NCBI GenBank assembly: GCA_025201705.1
Contig: MU616581.1
Span: 1 to 64,000, forward strand
Origin: Dissophora ornata
Lineage: Eukaryota > Mortierellomycota > Mortierellomycetes > Mortierellales > Mortierellaceae
Direction of reading: 5' to 3'
Length of the DNA stretch: 64,000 nucleotides
Shown here: positions 30,593-42,657 of the stretch, one piece after another
Layout: each line of letters begins with the position of its first letter
Numbering within the stretch: position 1 is the stretch's first letter
Notes under the pieces: model-generated
Seen by the model: only the letters and a program-made list of their open reading frames with translations
The model's database searches: none
Told to the model about the DNA's origin: nothing
Translations under genes and position numbers: made by a program

Positions 30593-31103
30593 GTTATGAT
30601 TTTGAATGAAAGTCGGGAGAATGATTGGGGAATGCGATGTTAGTGCAAGACGCTGCTGTTCGTCATGTCTGAGGACCTGTGGAGACCAAGCCACTTTTGT
30701 GGAGTAGTGGAAAATTATATCGGGTCTGCAGTCCACCACTGGTTTTGCTCCTTCTTTCAAATCCACTTGGTAATAATCGAGACTGCGGCTGGGTCACAGA
30801 GCTGGAGAGACTGCTTTCTAGACATCATCCGCGAGAACACAACGGACCCATCCAATGCATGATGGAAACGCAACCATCAATCGCCGTAGGAAACTCCATC
30901 CGATACGGCGATTATCCATCAATCGACAAAATATTCACTAGAACCTATGCTGGAAAATCGCAGAGCTGGATACCAGACAGAGCAGAGGATGGCGGGGATG
31001 GGAGTTTTCAATGGACCCCAGAAGAGAGACTACAGAACTAAGATCAACTCAAACTCATCCATCGACTGCTTGCTTTATTGCTCATCTGTCCTCATAGTTC
31101 ATT
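30593..31103. other. Divergent promoter region between the mitochondrial protein and uS9
   Basis: This 511-bp shared upstream region contains no supported gene. A polypyrimidine/branch-like stretch is not obvious. Confidence 0.4.
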
Positions 31104-32337
31104 ATGTCCGACTCGAAGAGTGTTCAGTGCTACGGCCGCAAGGCAAGTCTTTATTCCTAGCCGTACAAGTTCATACACAGGAGCAAGCTTCATGGACTAG
31201 CGGGGATCAGGATGCAACGTAGCTCCGAAAATAGATGGCAATAGGAACAGAAACTGGAGTTACGATGGCAGCTCTCATGGGGAACCCATGATCTAGCGTT
31301 CAGCAACGTGAGGGACAGTAACGTGAGGGATGAATTGCCCTTCCAAAGTCAGGATGCAACAAAGAAGCTTGATGCTGAGTGCAATATGCACACAATCTCG
31401 CTTCAGGAATGAATAAGTCGTTTTCGACAGCGCAGGGACTGGCCATTTCATGGACTCTCGCTTGCTGCCCATCAACTCTACGCTACTCGGCTGGCGACTT
31501 TTACCAACTCAACGCCCCAACGAAAGTAGAACTGGAATAGTACGACTCGTACCCGACCACAGAGTCCTTCTATACCCAGAGTCAGTAATTAAAGGACACT
31601 ACCCGACACAGCTAATGATGGCGCAACCAAGCTTCAGTAGCCAGTTGGCACGGCTTATCATAACTCAATGAAGCAGCGCTCAATGAAGGTTACCGTTCGC
31701 AAAGCAAAGGATCAAGTTTCTGGCACCACCACATCACAAACACACAAGGATTAATAGCTGGAGAACAATTACACTATCTCAAAAATGCAGCATGGTAGAC
31801 TAACCAACAGTCCATTGCTGAAATTGGACGACTCTGTTTTAGAAAACCGCCACCGCCGTTGCTCACTGCAAGGCCGGCAAGGGTCTCATCCGCCTCAACG
31901 GTTCCCCCATTGAGCTCGTTGAGCCCGATGTCTTGAAGTTCAAGGTCTACGAGCCTATCCTCCGTGTCGGCTCTGACAAGTTTGCCAACGTTGACATCCG
32001 CATCCGTGTCAAGGGTGGTGGACACACTTCCCAGATCTACGCTATCCGCCAGGCTCTTGCCAAGTCCATCGTCGCCTACTACCAGAAGTACGTTGATGAG
32101 GCCTCCAAGAACGAGCTCAAGCAGATCTTCCTCCAGTACGACCGTACCCTCCTCGTCGCTGACCCCCGTCGTTGCGAGCCCAAGAAGTTCGGTGGTGCCG
32201 GTGCCCGTGCCAGGTAAAAACCATTTGCCTATTGGCTATTTGGCAGGCGTCCTTGCTCTTGTCTTGGCTACTATGGATACTGACTCTTATCTTTGACTCT
32301 GTTTTCTACCTATAGATACCAGAAGTCCTACCGTTAA
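31104..32337 (+). CDS. RPS16: 40S ribosomal protein uS9 (S16)
   Basis: Exons 31104-31142, 31843-32213 and 32316-32337 give 143 residues, standard for uS9. Exon 1 encodes [13 protein letters not shown]. Exon 2 starts [20 protein letters not shown] and includes [20 protein letters not shown] and [20 protein letters not shown]. The universally conserved C-terminus YQKSYR is in exon 3. The first intron (700 nt) uses a GC donor: CGCAAG is followed by GCAAGT, the classic GC-AG consensus, and the phase is right only with this site. The second intron is GTAAAA...TATAG (102 nt). Codon bias is strong. The product is a small-subunit protein whose tail reaches the P-site tRNA. Confidence 0.95.
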
Positions 32338-32690
32338 AGGTTGCGACTGTCGGGATTGGCGCGACGTTTTATTTGCACCCAGTTCAGGCATTGGGAAGAT
32401 TTTCGATGCGTTACTTTGTCGCGTGTCTTCTTGGTCTTTTCTCAGCACTGCTCAGTTGTGAATAAGGGAATCGCTCTTCGCACGAATAAAAAAACACATA
32501 TCCGTAGCTGAACCCAAAAAAAAGAAGTGTTGTTGAAGAAAGACAAGGCAGAGAAATTCTTTTTTTTTTGCCTAAATTACGTCACCGTATTAGGCGGGGC
32601 CCGACCTTCATACCGTATTTTGATCTGATTCATCGTATTGAAAGGTCCATTCATTATTCCCTTCCCGTCTACATCTTCATTACAAGCACA
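32338..32690. other. Intergenic uS9-NDUFS5
   Basis: Holds the uS9 3' region (AATAAA-like signal at 32485-32490) and the NDUFS5 promoter. No gene is seen. Confidence 0.4.
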
Positions 32691-33445
32691 ATGGCCTCCG
32701 GTTACGGTTACAACGGTGGTAAGGCGCGCGACTCTCTCTACTGGATAGACACGACTCCGAGCTTGCGCATTCGTATGCGATCCGTTGACATCACAACTGT
32801 TCCGTCGTTAACCGATGCTTTTTATGTCTACCTGTTTGCCTTAAACTTCGGAAACGTCCGACATCACCCCTTGCCTCTCCATCTCTCGCTCCCATCACAT
32901 GCACTCCCACTCCCATATTCCCGGGCCTAATTCTATCCTTGCCATTCCTTTCTGCCTTGAATTGTAATGGCGTGCCTGATTCACTTTCACCAACACAGGA
33001 CGCAGTAGATGCTACCCTTTCTGGCAGGAGTTCCACAAGTGTTACGCTCTTGCTGACAAGCCCGAGGAGTGCGTCCTCCAGCGTGACGATTACCTCGAGT
33101 GCCTCCACCACAGCAAGGAGGTAAATAGAGTCCTTTTGCGAGCTCAATTGCCATTGCCTGGCTCTGACGACTATTAGTGTTCAGAAAGAGTCCTGTAACG
33201 CTGTGGAGTCATTGAGTATTGCCTCCGATCTGCTTGGCGACACTGAAAACTAATTTCTGATCCCCCACCCTTGATCTACAAAATTACAGATCCTTCGCAC
33301 AAAGACCATTCAGGATGAGCAGTTCAAGCAGAAGGAGAAGCGCGCCAAGGAGGCTGCTGCATCAAAGAAGAAGGCTGACTCTGCTTCCGCCAGCAATGTG
33401 CCAAGGTTGAATGTCGTGGAGGATAAGGCTAAAGCATCAGCATAA
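32691..33445 (+). CDS. Complex I 15 kDa subunit, NDUFS5-like twin CX9C protein
   Basis: Exons 32691-32718, 32999-33120 and 33290-33445 give 101 residues. Exon 1 encodes MASGYGYNGG. Exon 2 continues RSRCYPFWQEFHKCYALADK and CVLQRDDYLECLHHSKE, giving two C-x9-C pairs (CYPFWQEFHKC and CVLQRDDYLEC). The tail is Lys/Ala-rich. By family knowledge this is an accessory subunit on the intermembrane-space side of NADH:ubiquinone oxidoreductase, folded by the Mia40 relay. Introns are 280 and 169 nt. Size and motif spacing match the family. The Lys-rich extension is slightly longer than usual. Confidence 0.88.
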
Positions 33446-34838
33446 GAAGAGCCAAAAAAAAAAGAAAAAGACAGTATAATATTCAATCGCTTGAAATGCT
33501 TCTACTTGCAATTGAATTTACGATGTAGAAAAATAGAATTGCAGGCGCAAAAGGTTGATTTATCTCAAAGTCGATTATCTTTGCAAAGAATAAAATACGA
33601 TGTCCTGCAAAAACATACTCAAATGTACGATGTCACTTTTGAAGTACTTGGGTCATTGCTCATCTCTGATATGAAGAGAACGTGGGAAATTGTCTGGGTG
33701 TCTTTGTAGGTCATAGAAGTGAGGTCATGCCGCTCTCGTATTCCGAAAGCAACTGTGCCTTTGAAATTGTGATGTTTGTTTTTTCACGTTTACCGTTTGC
33801 GGTGCAGGCTTACAAATAGTCATTTCACTAAACGCCATTTTGTCTCGCAGCTAATATTACGTGGACAAGCATGCAGAATTGCATCCCATGCTGTTCGGTG
33901 TCTGCTATTAGACGGAGAGACTAAAAGGGGTGTTCTACGCAAACGGACGCGTCTCATTGGCTTAAGTCAATTTACACATATGATGTGATTCTTCCGTCCT
34001 TGTTCACTCTGCCAGAGAGTGTACCAAGAACCCTCGGGAAGTAACAGCCTCAATATCAACTCGACAACAATAGGTCCTCTTGACGCATAGCGGGCGTGGA
34101 ATTACGCTTTGCTTCCACTTCTTCATCAGAAGAGAATGGCGGCGTTATCTCCTGCAGCATGTCTTTGAGCGAGATGCAGGTGAGTTGGAAAGAGGGTAGT
34201 TCATGCCACGGAGTAATGATTCCTCATAGGCGTTGCTGTCACTGACATCCAGCCTGTGATCCTCCCCCCATTCGGCTGTAATTTACACATTCCAATTTCC
34301 CCAATTTTCTCGTCATAGTTACCCTTGCTAACCAGGCCAGATCATCACAGCACATACACCAAAAAATTACTGTTTCTCTTATTCCTGGAAGCCTGCATGC
34401 CTGGTCTCCAACAGCACCAACGACGATTTTTTTTTTGTCTCTGTTGTCCCCTCTTCTCCCATAATCAGCCGTATTACTTTGCCCATCCACCCACTTGCAC
34501 AACTTGCACTTCTCCCTTTCCCCCTTTTCCACTCCCTTTTTATTTCGTCCGTCTTTGACGCCACGCTTCGACGTCGACCGTTCGCTTCGCACACATTTGG
34601 GACCACTGTCAAACGACTTAGCAGATAGGGAAAGATTCCCCTCCCGTCAGCCTCCTTGGTCCATCGATTCTACCTTACGGGCGTAATCTGAATACCTTAC
34701 TCGCCCAACCCATACCCTTCAACTGAACTACGGCGCCTGACATTACCTGAACAAGCACATCGTTGGTCCTCTTGAACACAGTACTCTAAACTAGTACTCT
34801 ACACTAGTACCCTATACTAGTACTATAAACTAGCTATC
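33446..34838. other. Intergenic between NDUFS5 and LRR protein
   Basis: No gene is supported. The downstream half (about 34400-34560) is pyrimidine-rich, and the last 60 nt hold a 13-bp tandem repeat directly ahead of the LRR start codon. Confidence 0.45.
34781..34832 (+). repeat. 13-bp tandem repeat, four copies, ending 6 nt before an ATG
   Basis: Units GTACTCTAAACTA, GTACTCTACACTA, GTACCCTATACTA and GTACTATAAACTA occupy 34781-34793, 34794-34806, 34807-34819 and 34820-34832. They differ at one to four positions. Each unit carries TACTA- or CTATA-like sequence, so the array may serve as promoter or leader. Confidence 0.9.
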
Positions 34839-37800
34839 ATGGGGAACGTATATTCAATCACGCTATGCGACCGCGACCTTCACCATGTCCCCGACGACAT
34901 TTACAAACACCATAAACATGTCGCAAAATTGATGTTGCGTCGCAACAATATCCAGGAAATACCGCCAGAGATTAGAGTGTTGACGAACTTAATTGAGCTC
35001 AGTTTACGAGACAACCTCTTGACAGGACTTCCTTACGAGGTAAGTGTTTGTATTTGGAACATGTCAAGTAGAAAAAGGATGAAGTGACAAGGAGCAGGAT
35101 CAATGACACGCTGCACGAGAAAAGATATCACATATGCGAGGGGTATGCCTAGTTCTTGGAGCAAAGCAGCTGATAGAAGCATCCCTGGTTGACGACTATA
35201 ACAATCGCGAGAGTGCGATATGGATAATGCGGGCGGAGGCGACATATTGAAAGTGCCAACAAAATATGACGACGAACACAGTTCCTCCAGGAAACATTAT
35301 TACTGTCAATCTCTCCAGCAATGTTTTCAGCAGATGTGTCCAGCACATCTTGTCCGGGATCAAGAAGGGGCCTCACGATTTAAAGAGTACTGTCTGACTC
35401 TTCGCGTATCAACTAGATGACGGGCCTCCGGCTACTTCAGAGGCTCTCCCTTGCGAATAACCGAATCCACGAAGCTCCAGAACCCATTGCAGCCTTCAGC
35501 CAACTCACTTGGCTGTCTCTCGCGAGCAATACGTAAGTAGTGAGTGCTTCAGGCGAAGACTTCCTTTTCTCCTGTAACACGCAACTGTGCCTGGAAAACA
35601 AATCGTGGAATGTGACTGGATGGTTAACATTTTATACTTTTGCACATTCAGGCTCGCGTCGTTACCAGACTCATTCGCGCTTCTCCAGAAGCTTACTTCG
35701 CTCGACCTCCAGCGGAACCGCTTTAACACTATCCCAGGATGCATATTTCAGCTGCGGTCCCTCAATATTTTACTGCTCCAAAAGAACCGAATCACTTCTG
35801 TCTCGCCACTCATCGGGCAATGCAGTCAGCTCGTTTCTCTGAACCTGTCCTATAACCGCATCCAGTACCTCCCTGCCGAGATGGGAGATTGTCGGCATCT
35901 GCAGCATTTGCTCTTAAGCGTCAACTCTATTCAGAGCTTGCCCGCAGCATTGTGCGAAGCTTGGACGAATCTTTTGAATCTGGATCTCCATACCAATGAT
36001 CTCAAATTGTTGCCGGATCAGTTAGGTTGCATGAAGTCACTTCGCCGACTGAACCTGGCTATCAATAAGATTGAGGAGATTCCGGCGTCGATCGGGCAGT
36101 TGCAACTCTTGGAATGGCTGAATCTCAACGACAACAAACTGGCGACGTTGCCAGCTACTATGGATCAGATGCAGAAACTTGTGAAGATGGGGATCGTACA
36201 GAACAAGCTTCAGACACTTCCTGCAGCGCTTGCCCGTCTTAACTTGCTTTATAAACTAGACTGTCGTCGCAACGAGATTGAATTCTTGCCAAGCGCGTTC
36301 AAGGAGATGCAAGGGATCCATAGTTTGTTGCTGGAGGAGAACCCATTGAGTGTCAAGTACGGAGTCTCAAACTACAGTCGACAGCCGGCATCCTTGCTGG
36401 AGTTGGCGGCGAGGGTGGTTTTGGAGCATTATTGCTCGCAGGATAACAATGTATCACCCATTTCCAGCATTCATTCGTCGGGGTCCTCCTGCAACTCGCC
36501 TTCAATCTCTTCTGCCGAAAACGCTAGCATGGGCGTTGCACAATTGCTTCCAATGATGACAGACCTGGGATTGACTAAACCATCGACATTCCTTCTACCA
36601 CTCTCATCCACACAACAGCGCCCGAAAGCAACCCAGAAAAGTCGCTACAGTTTTTTCAGTCGGGCCTGTGTCACAGTCCATCCACACCAGTCATCGAAAG
36701 CAGCGCGGACTTCGACCCTCAGCTCGACCTGGTCCAATGATTCTTCAGAATCCTCAGCCTCATCAGCATCCTCATCTTCCTCCAGATCGCCTCCTTCGTC
36801 GACATCGCCCTCATCAACTATGATCCCTTCATCCTTCGCCAATGGTTATCTGACGCCTGGATACGCCACTGTCGAAGGTGGTGGCAAATTTAAACGACAA
36901 AAATCTTCCCCTTGTAATCTCAAGCCCGGGGGTCTGTTCCGCAAGTCCTCCCGTAACCAGCACGAAAACTATCGCGTGCTCGACCACCTGAATCCCTATC
37001 CTAACCTTCACCATCGTCATCAACAGCAGCAGCAACAACAACAAGCCACGACGGTCTTTCAACATGCTCAGCAACAAGACATAGTTCCTCGTAAACGCTA
37101 TCTCTCCAAAATCGATCGTCTCCTCGATCCCGAAGTCTCGCTCCTTCCCTTGTCCCTGATCAACCTCTTAAAAACTCCTACCACTGCATGCGACTATTGC
37201 GGTCGGCGGATGTGTACCTCTGGCTGGGTTGATTTCTTAGAACCGGCCAAGTTGGGCAATTCAAGCATGATCATTCCAGTACGCCACAGGATGTGTTCGT
37301 TGCAGTGTATTCGTCAGCAACATCGAGATAGTTTTGGAGGCGAGTTGACAGATTTGTTCGAAACGACAGATTTTCATATTGGCCCGAATGGAGAGATAAT
37401 CGGGACTAGACCTATTGTTCCAGGAGAGCTGGATGAGTACATGATCGAGGCCGTCCAGGAGGCAGCGGAAGCTGCAGATATTTCGATTACTCATTTGTTG
37501 GAGCAGCATCAGCAACTACTGCAGGAGCAGCAACAGCAAGCACAACAACATCAACAGGTGGGTTTGGAATATGTAGCCGAAGAAGGCCAGCAGCAGCCAG
37601 GAAGCACGCAGAGTACCTTACCTGGTGCTTTACCGACTGGGCGCATCTCGATTACAGCGCTGAACCAGATGACCCTGGCCAACAGCAATAACAATATCAT
37701 GCAGCAGCAACCGTCGTCATCAACTGGTTCTTCGGGACCAACATCCGTAATCCGCCAGACGACTGCGCGACTCCGTCGCTCACTCTCGCGTCCAATCGCA

Positions 37801-38160
37801 CCGATCGAAATCCAGGTCGACACACAGGGTCAACTCCGCCGGGTAGTTTATAGACAAAACAGGAGCACGAGCCATCGCAGGCGGTTCTTGGAGACATTCA
37901 GGTCTCTGAGTCAAGTGGGCCAAAGTACGGGACTCGGAGGGAATGGCGTTGGAGGTGGATTGGGAGGACTGGGTGTGCTCGCGGCAGCTGGATTGGGCCA
38001 TTATCCCCACGTTAATGGCGCCGGCGGTGGCGGTGGAGGAGGAAACCAAGGGGTAGTAGTTGTTGCTGACGGACCTGGATGGCGAGGGGGAGCTTCGAAT
38101 AGAGCACCAGGAGAAGTGATGAACGTGACAACGTTTGCGGTGGAACTGGAGAGGTTCTGA
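34839..38160 (+). CDS. Leucine-rich repeat protein with C-terminal Cys/His zinc-binding-like region
   Basis: Exons 34839-35039, 35417-35532 and 35652-38160 give 941 residues. About 14 LRRs of the short 23-residue type occupy residues 15-340 (units such as LRRLNLAINKIEEIPASIGQ and LEWLNLNDNKLATLPATMDQ), resembling Ras-suppressor/SHOC2-type LRR proteins. Ser-rich and poly-Gln linkers follow. A Cys cluster comes next: CDYCGRRMCTSGW, then MCSLQCIRQQHRD about 40 residues later, a plausible zinc site that recalls the C-terminus of LRRC28-type proteins. Another Gln-rich stretch, an Arg-rich segment and a Gly-rich tail complete it. The N-terminus MGNVYS has Gly2, compatible with N-myristoylation. A cytosolic scaffold in signalling is inferred. 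No enzymatic domain is visible. Confidence 0.82.
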
Positions 38161-38337
38161 AAGCATAGAAACATCAGGAGCTGGCTAAAAACGCCACCAA
38201 AATGAATAGTGTGACTGGGCGGCAATCCACGATTCCCAACACAAATAAACATTGCTCCATTGCCAAAGCTGATCGCCTTTCTCGACTACCCTTGCCGCAG
38301 CGAACAGGGCCATACGATACTGATAGCCTGAAACATA

Positions 38338-39687
38338 ATGACGACCAAAGGACAGGAGGCGGGAAGTGGTAGCGGCGCCAGCGACATGGCTAGCAACAAG
38401 AAATTCACGTCCCCTTTTGAGCAATTTGACATCACGTCGACAGATGTCCTCAACACCGTTCAGAAGATGCATTGTCCGACATGTAACCGGAATGTTCGCT
38501 ACTACTGCGCCAAGTGCCTCAAGCCTGTGAATTGCCCCGACGGTTCAGTTCCACAGCTCAAACTCCCTATTAAGGTTGATATCATCAAACATGAACAGGA
38601 ACGGGACGGCAAGTCGACGGCGTTGCATGCCAAGATCCTCGCACCAGATGATGTTGAGGTTTATGGATGGAAGGATATGCCAGAGTACAAGAACGTGGAT
38701 CGGCTTTTGCTGTTGTTCCCAAGTCCTGTAAGTTCCACTGCAACTGCACCACGGTTCTAGATCTGGGATTTAGTGTGAAGGTACGCTGTTTAATCACACC
38801 GTCATGTTATTAATAGGGTGCAAAACAACTATCTGAAATTGATCCTTCGTCATTCGACAAGTTGGTGGTAATCGATGGCACATGGGAACAAGCGAACAAG
38901 ATGTCGAAAAGCGACAGCCCCCTTCTTCGGATGAAGCGAGGTACATATCGATTTATTTCGGGTCGCCTACTAATGCGTGGTACATATGTGAACCATTTGA
39001 ACTAAAGTACATCATGTTTGGGATATGTACACCTTTTGCGGGACATGATTCCTCATGGTAGTGACGATTGCACCACATGAGACGTTGTTCTGGAGACATC
39101 AACGGAAAACAGATGACCACCTTGCAACAATTGAGGCGATCTATTACTTTTTGAGGGAATACCACGAGACTTATCTGTCCACAATGGCAGATCCAGTCTC
39201 AGATTCAGTAACAAAGGACACCGCGGTGCAGGTCGCATCTGATTCTGCGCGTTTATCAGCAAAAGTCGATGAGACTGGCGTAAGCAAACAAGAAGATAAG
39301 ACCAAGGCGATCACACCTCACAAGGAGTGGATCGACTCTCAGAAGCTTGGACCGTACACAAACCAATTTGACGACATGCTGTGGTTCTACAAGTATTTCT
39401 ACGAACTGATCCAGAAGACATATCGGGAAAGAAAGGATGGACGCGAATTCACGATGAGGCACAAGAAAGGGTATATTCAATACCGTACTGATGGGGAGAA
39501 AGGGAAGGGTGATGGGGAGTCAACGGCCTCAGTATCAGCAGCGACAACGTCTGCCCCGGCAGTTGCAGCTTCATTCGCTGCGCCGTCAGCAGTGCCCGGC
39601 CCGGTGATTGCAGTATCAGGGGAATCGGCGACTGAAACAAATCTGCATGCAGCGGCCATTGCGCCTTCGAAAGAAGAGACCAAATAA
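38338..39687 (+). CDS. tRNA-uridine aminocarboxypropyltransferase, DTWD1-like
   Basis: Exons 38338-38727, 38817-38940 and 39062-39687 give 379 residues. Near the N-terminus is a zinc-knuckle pair, CPTCNRNVRYYCAKC. The family motif appears as VIDGTWEQANKM (Asp150 begins the DGTW form typical of DTWD1), followed by VTIAPHETLFWRHQ and ATIEAIYYFLREYH. DTW-domain enzymes transfer the aminocarboxypropyl group of SAM to uridine in tRNA (acp3U). DTWD1 acts at position 20 in the D-loop by family knowledge. The tail of about 100 residues is low-complexity (Ser/Ala-rich). The last intron (38941-39061) begins GTACAT and ends GGTAG. Junction phases agree. Confidence 0.85.
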
Positions 39688-40078
39688 AATGACATGAAAA
39701 TTGGGGTAGCATCTCTGCGTATCGCTATAGCGCGCATGTTTTACACTTGAGCACAACATTAAAAGAAAATGGCCTTGTGTCTAAAACCTGGAGGAGGCAG
39801 ATGTGTGTTATTCCGGCCTCACATGGATCTACACCGAGGAGACAGAGGAGACACTCTTGATTTGAACATGCCGCTTTATTACGAGGCACGTGGAAAAAAG
39901 AAGAGCTTTAATAACCTCGGCTTTTTTTCCCTCTCCCTCTCTCTCTTTCTTTCTTTTCCTCCCAGTCTCCGTTTAAATTCATTCTCATTCTCATTCTCAT
40001 TCCCTCCACTCCATTGCCCAGCACCGCATCACATACCCAGCACCTCTTTTCATCGCAACGACCGCAGCGCAGACGCTC
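39688..40078. other. Intergenic DTWD1-HAD gene
   Basis: A polypyrimidine tract (39924-40005, CTCTCTCTTTCT and CATTCT repeats) lies just upstream of the next start codon. No gene is seen. Confidence 0.45.
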
Positions 40079-42442
40079 ATGCCGACATTCATAACACACT
40101 CCAGTTTGCGCCTGTCGGAGGGGCAAGATTGTTTTGGCCGGCCTACAGACCCCGATTCCACATGTACCCATGCCAGTAACCTTGACAGTTCCGAATCCCT
40201 CCCCACCCCTTCCCATTCGCCTTCCCTCTCACCGCCCCTCTCCCCAGTTGCGTCTTGCTTCTCAGAGAGCTCCTCTTGCTCCTCTTCAATCACCCCAGCC
40301 GACGACGTGGACGACGAGCAACAGCGAGAAGAGCCGTTTTCCCTTCTGACTCACCCAGCAGTTGTCTACGCCTCGGCGCGGCTCTCCGACCCAGATTACA
40401 CTTCACGCCTACGCACAGTCAAGGTCTTTGACTTTGACCAGACTCTTTTCCAATCACCGCTGCCAAACCCTGCACTCTGGGACCCGTCGTTCGTGGGTAT
40501 CCTGACGGCGTGGAATTATTGTGGAACAGGCTGGTGGCATAATCCAGGGACGCTTGAGCTTGGACCTGAACTGGAGGCGAAGTGTTGGGAGGGCTGGTGG
40601 AACGAAGAAATCGTAAGTTTGATTCTATAATCAGTTTTGTTATGAGTTAATTCAAAAAAAAAAAAAAAAAAAAAAAAGGCCCAACAGATCCCACAAGTAA
40701 ATATGGATTCAAGCGGCAATATACAAAATTTAGTGGGCGCATTACAGCGATTTTGTGATGCAGCCCGCCCATCATAAATTAGGCTAGTGTGTTTGTGCGA
40801 TCGTGAGCATGCATCTGTTGATGTTGCAACTGAATCTGCACTGACCTAATCTTGCCTAATCGTGTCCCTTTTTTATTTTATTTTTCAGGTCAAGAAAGTT
40901 CAGGAGTCATCGGAAGATCCAGGATGCTTGACAGTGCTCCTTACCGGCAGGAACGGGCCTACGTTTGGTTACAAGCTGATCGAGATGGCAGAGCGCAAGG
41001 GACTAGATTTTGATATTATCGCCACCAAACCCACAACAGTCGCTCGGATAGAGAGCAACGTGCCGTTCACACCAACCTGCAAAATGCCCAAACCTGTGGA
41101 CCGATACCTCAAAGTCCACACGTTCAATACCAAACACGACTTTCTGTACAACCTGTTGTTTGAATACCCCAACATCCGTAAGATGCATCTATGGGACGAT
41201 CGACCGTGCCAAGTGGCCAAGTTCCGTCAGGTGGGACAGGAGTGGCTCGATAGGGGGATGCTAGATGACTTTGAGATTACAGTTGTTCAGGAACCGCTGC
41301 TCTATATGGATCCCCAACGAGAGGCACACTTGGTGTTGGCGATGGTGGAAGCGAATAATAAGCAGGTCGATATCGAGGCGGCTGGTGGGCTGTTCTTGGT
41401 ACCTGGTGTAGGCCCTTTCCCGAGGACACGACCTGAGCTAAAGGATCTCCGAATGTGGGATCCTTATGAGATCTATATTCCGCAAGCAAGACTGAAAGTC
41501 GAGGTGACCAAGATTGTGCGATACACGGGCATTTTGTTTTCAGAGGTAGTGCAGAAGATCATGAGGGAAAAGTTGGGACGACAGAATGCGACTAGTTCTG
41601 AGGATCAATGGATTGAGCAGCCGCAAGAGCTTCGTGGAGAGGACCTTAGCAAATGGGTTGTGCCTGATGACCTGCATGTGACGATTTGCCTTGGGCCTGC
41701 ACCCGAAGAGCACCTGAAGATGATTGGGGGACTTGGGGCAACTGCTCTTGTGGAAGTTGAGTCTCTGGGACAGCACGAAGGTCAGATATGGGCTTTGAAA
41801 ATCAAGGAAATGGACTTGAGTAATGTCCAAGATCAGCGTGAGCTTCAGATCGTGGCGCCCAATGGAGATATCTACTCGAGCATCGAAGCTTTGCGCTCAG
41901 CTTACGCTTCCTTGCAGCCTTCCAGTTCTCCTTCGTCGCTTTCGAACCAATATACCCATGTGGACTTGGATCATCTAGGCCATGTGGTTCTGAAGAGAGA
42001 CGTAACGCCGCACATTACCATGGCATACGACCGTCTCAATGGCGTTCGGGCCGTGGACTCTGCCAAGATCAAGGGATGGGGATCTCTGATGACACCGATG
42101 GGCGCGCCCTTTTATAAGAGACTGATCTTTGTAGGCACGATTGGCGAAAAGCGACTTTTGGGTATGAAGTGTCGCAAGCCGCCGGGCCAACTCTCTGCGT
42201 CTGCGAAGGGCGGAATCAGCGTCGCAAATGTCATTAAGAGTCTGACTGGCGACAAGGATATCTCAGGAAGGGAGCTTGGAGAGATGATTAACTCTGTCAA
42301 GGAGGAAATGGAGAGAATGTCGGTCGAGAACGGGATCGAGAACGAGGAGAGGATTGCGACTATTGCGCAGGAAGTGTGCGATAGGGCGCAGACGAGAAAA
42401 TCTGCTTCGTCTTCCAGACATCACAGTCCGACAATAGTATAG
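40079..42442 (+). CDS. HAD-type (Swiss Army Knife RNA repair-like) phosphatase with a C-terminal 2H-phosphoesterase-like region
   Basis: Exons 40079-40612 and 40889-42442 give 695 residues. A Ser/Pro-rich leader of about 110 residues precedes the HAD domain. Motif I is VFDFDQTLF with Asp118 and Asp120. A Trp-rich block (NYCGTGWWHNP) follows, then motif II LLTGRNGPTFG and motif III KMHLWDDRP. This combination matches the HAD family named Swiss Army Knife RNA repair. Farther on are two H-x-T-x motifs about 112 residues apart, HVTI (His441) and HITM (His553). That is the hallmark of 2H (LigT-type) phosphoesterases, which open cyclic phosphates on RNA. The combined reading is a bifunctional RNA-end-processing enzyme, inferred from motifs only. 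The start at 40079 is the first Met in frame after a polypyrimidine tract. Confidence 0.78.
40654..40677. repeat. A24 homopolymer inside an intron
   Basis: An uninterrupted run of 24 A lies in the 276-nt intron (40613-40888) of the HAD gene. It is probably a slippage microsatellite. I see no retroelement body or target duplication around it. Confidence 0.85.
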
Positions 42443-42657
42443 AAACGCAAGCATGGAAGAGATGTTATTTATCCTCCCCCCCTACCCTACCCCCCCCCAC
42501 TTTCACGAGCTCTGTACTTTTAGAAAACTGAACTGAAAATAAAGTATGCTGCAGCGTTCTGCCAGCCATGCCATCAAAGAAACTGACAGTGTCATATATT
42601 TAATTAGTTAGATATTTACATAATTGAGAGCGATAGTATGGTTAAGTCGTTTGGTGA

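Noticed and set aside
31143..31842. snoRNA in the long uS9 intron
   Set aside because: ATGATGG near 31614 and a distant CTGA are too far apart for a C/D snoRNA.
40654..40677. Retrotransposon poly(A) tail
   Set aside because: No element body or target-site duplication next to the A-run, so a simple microsatellite is more likely.
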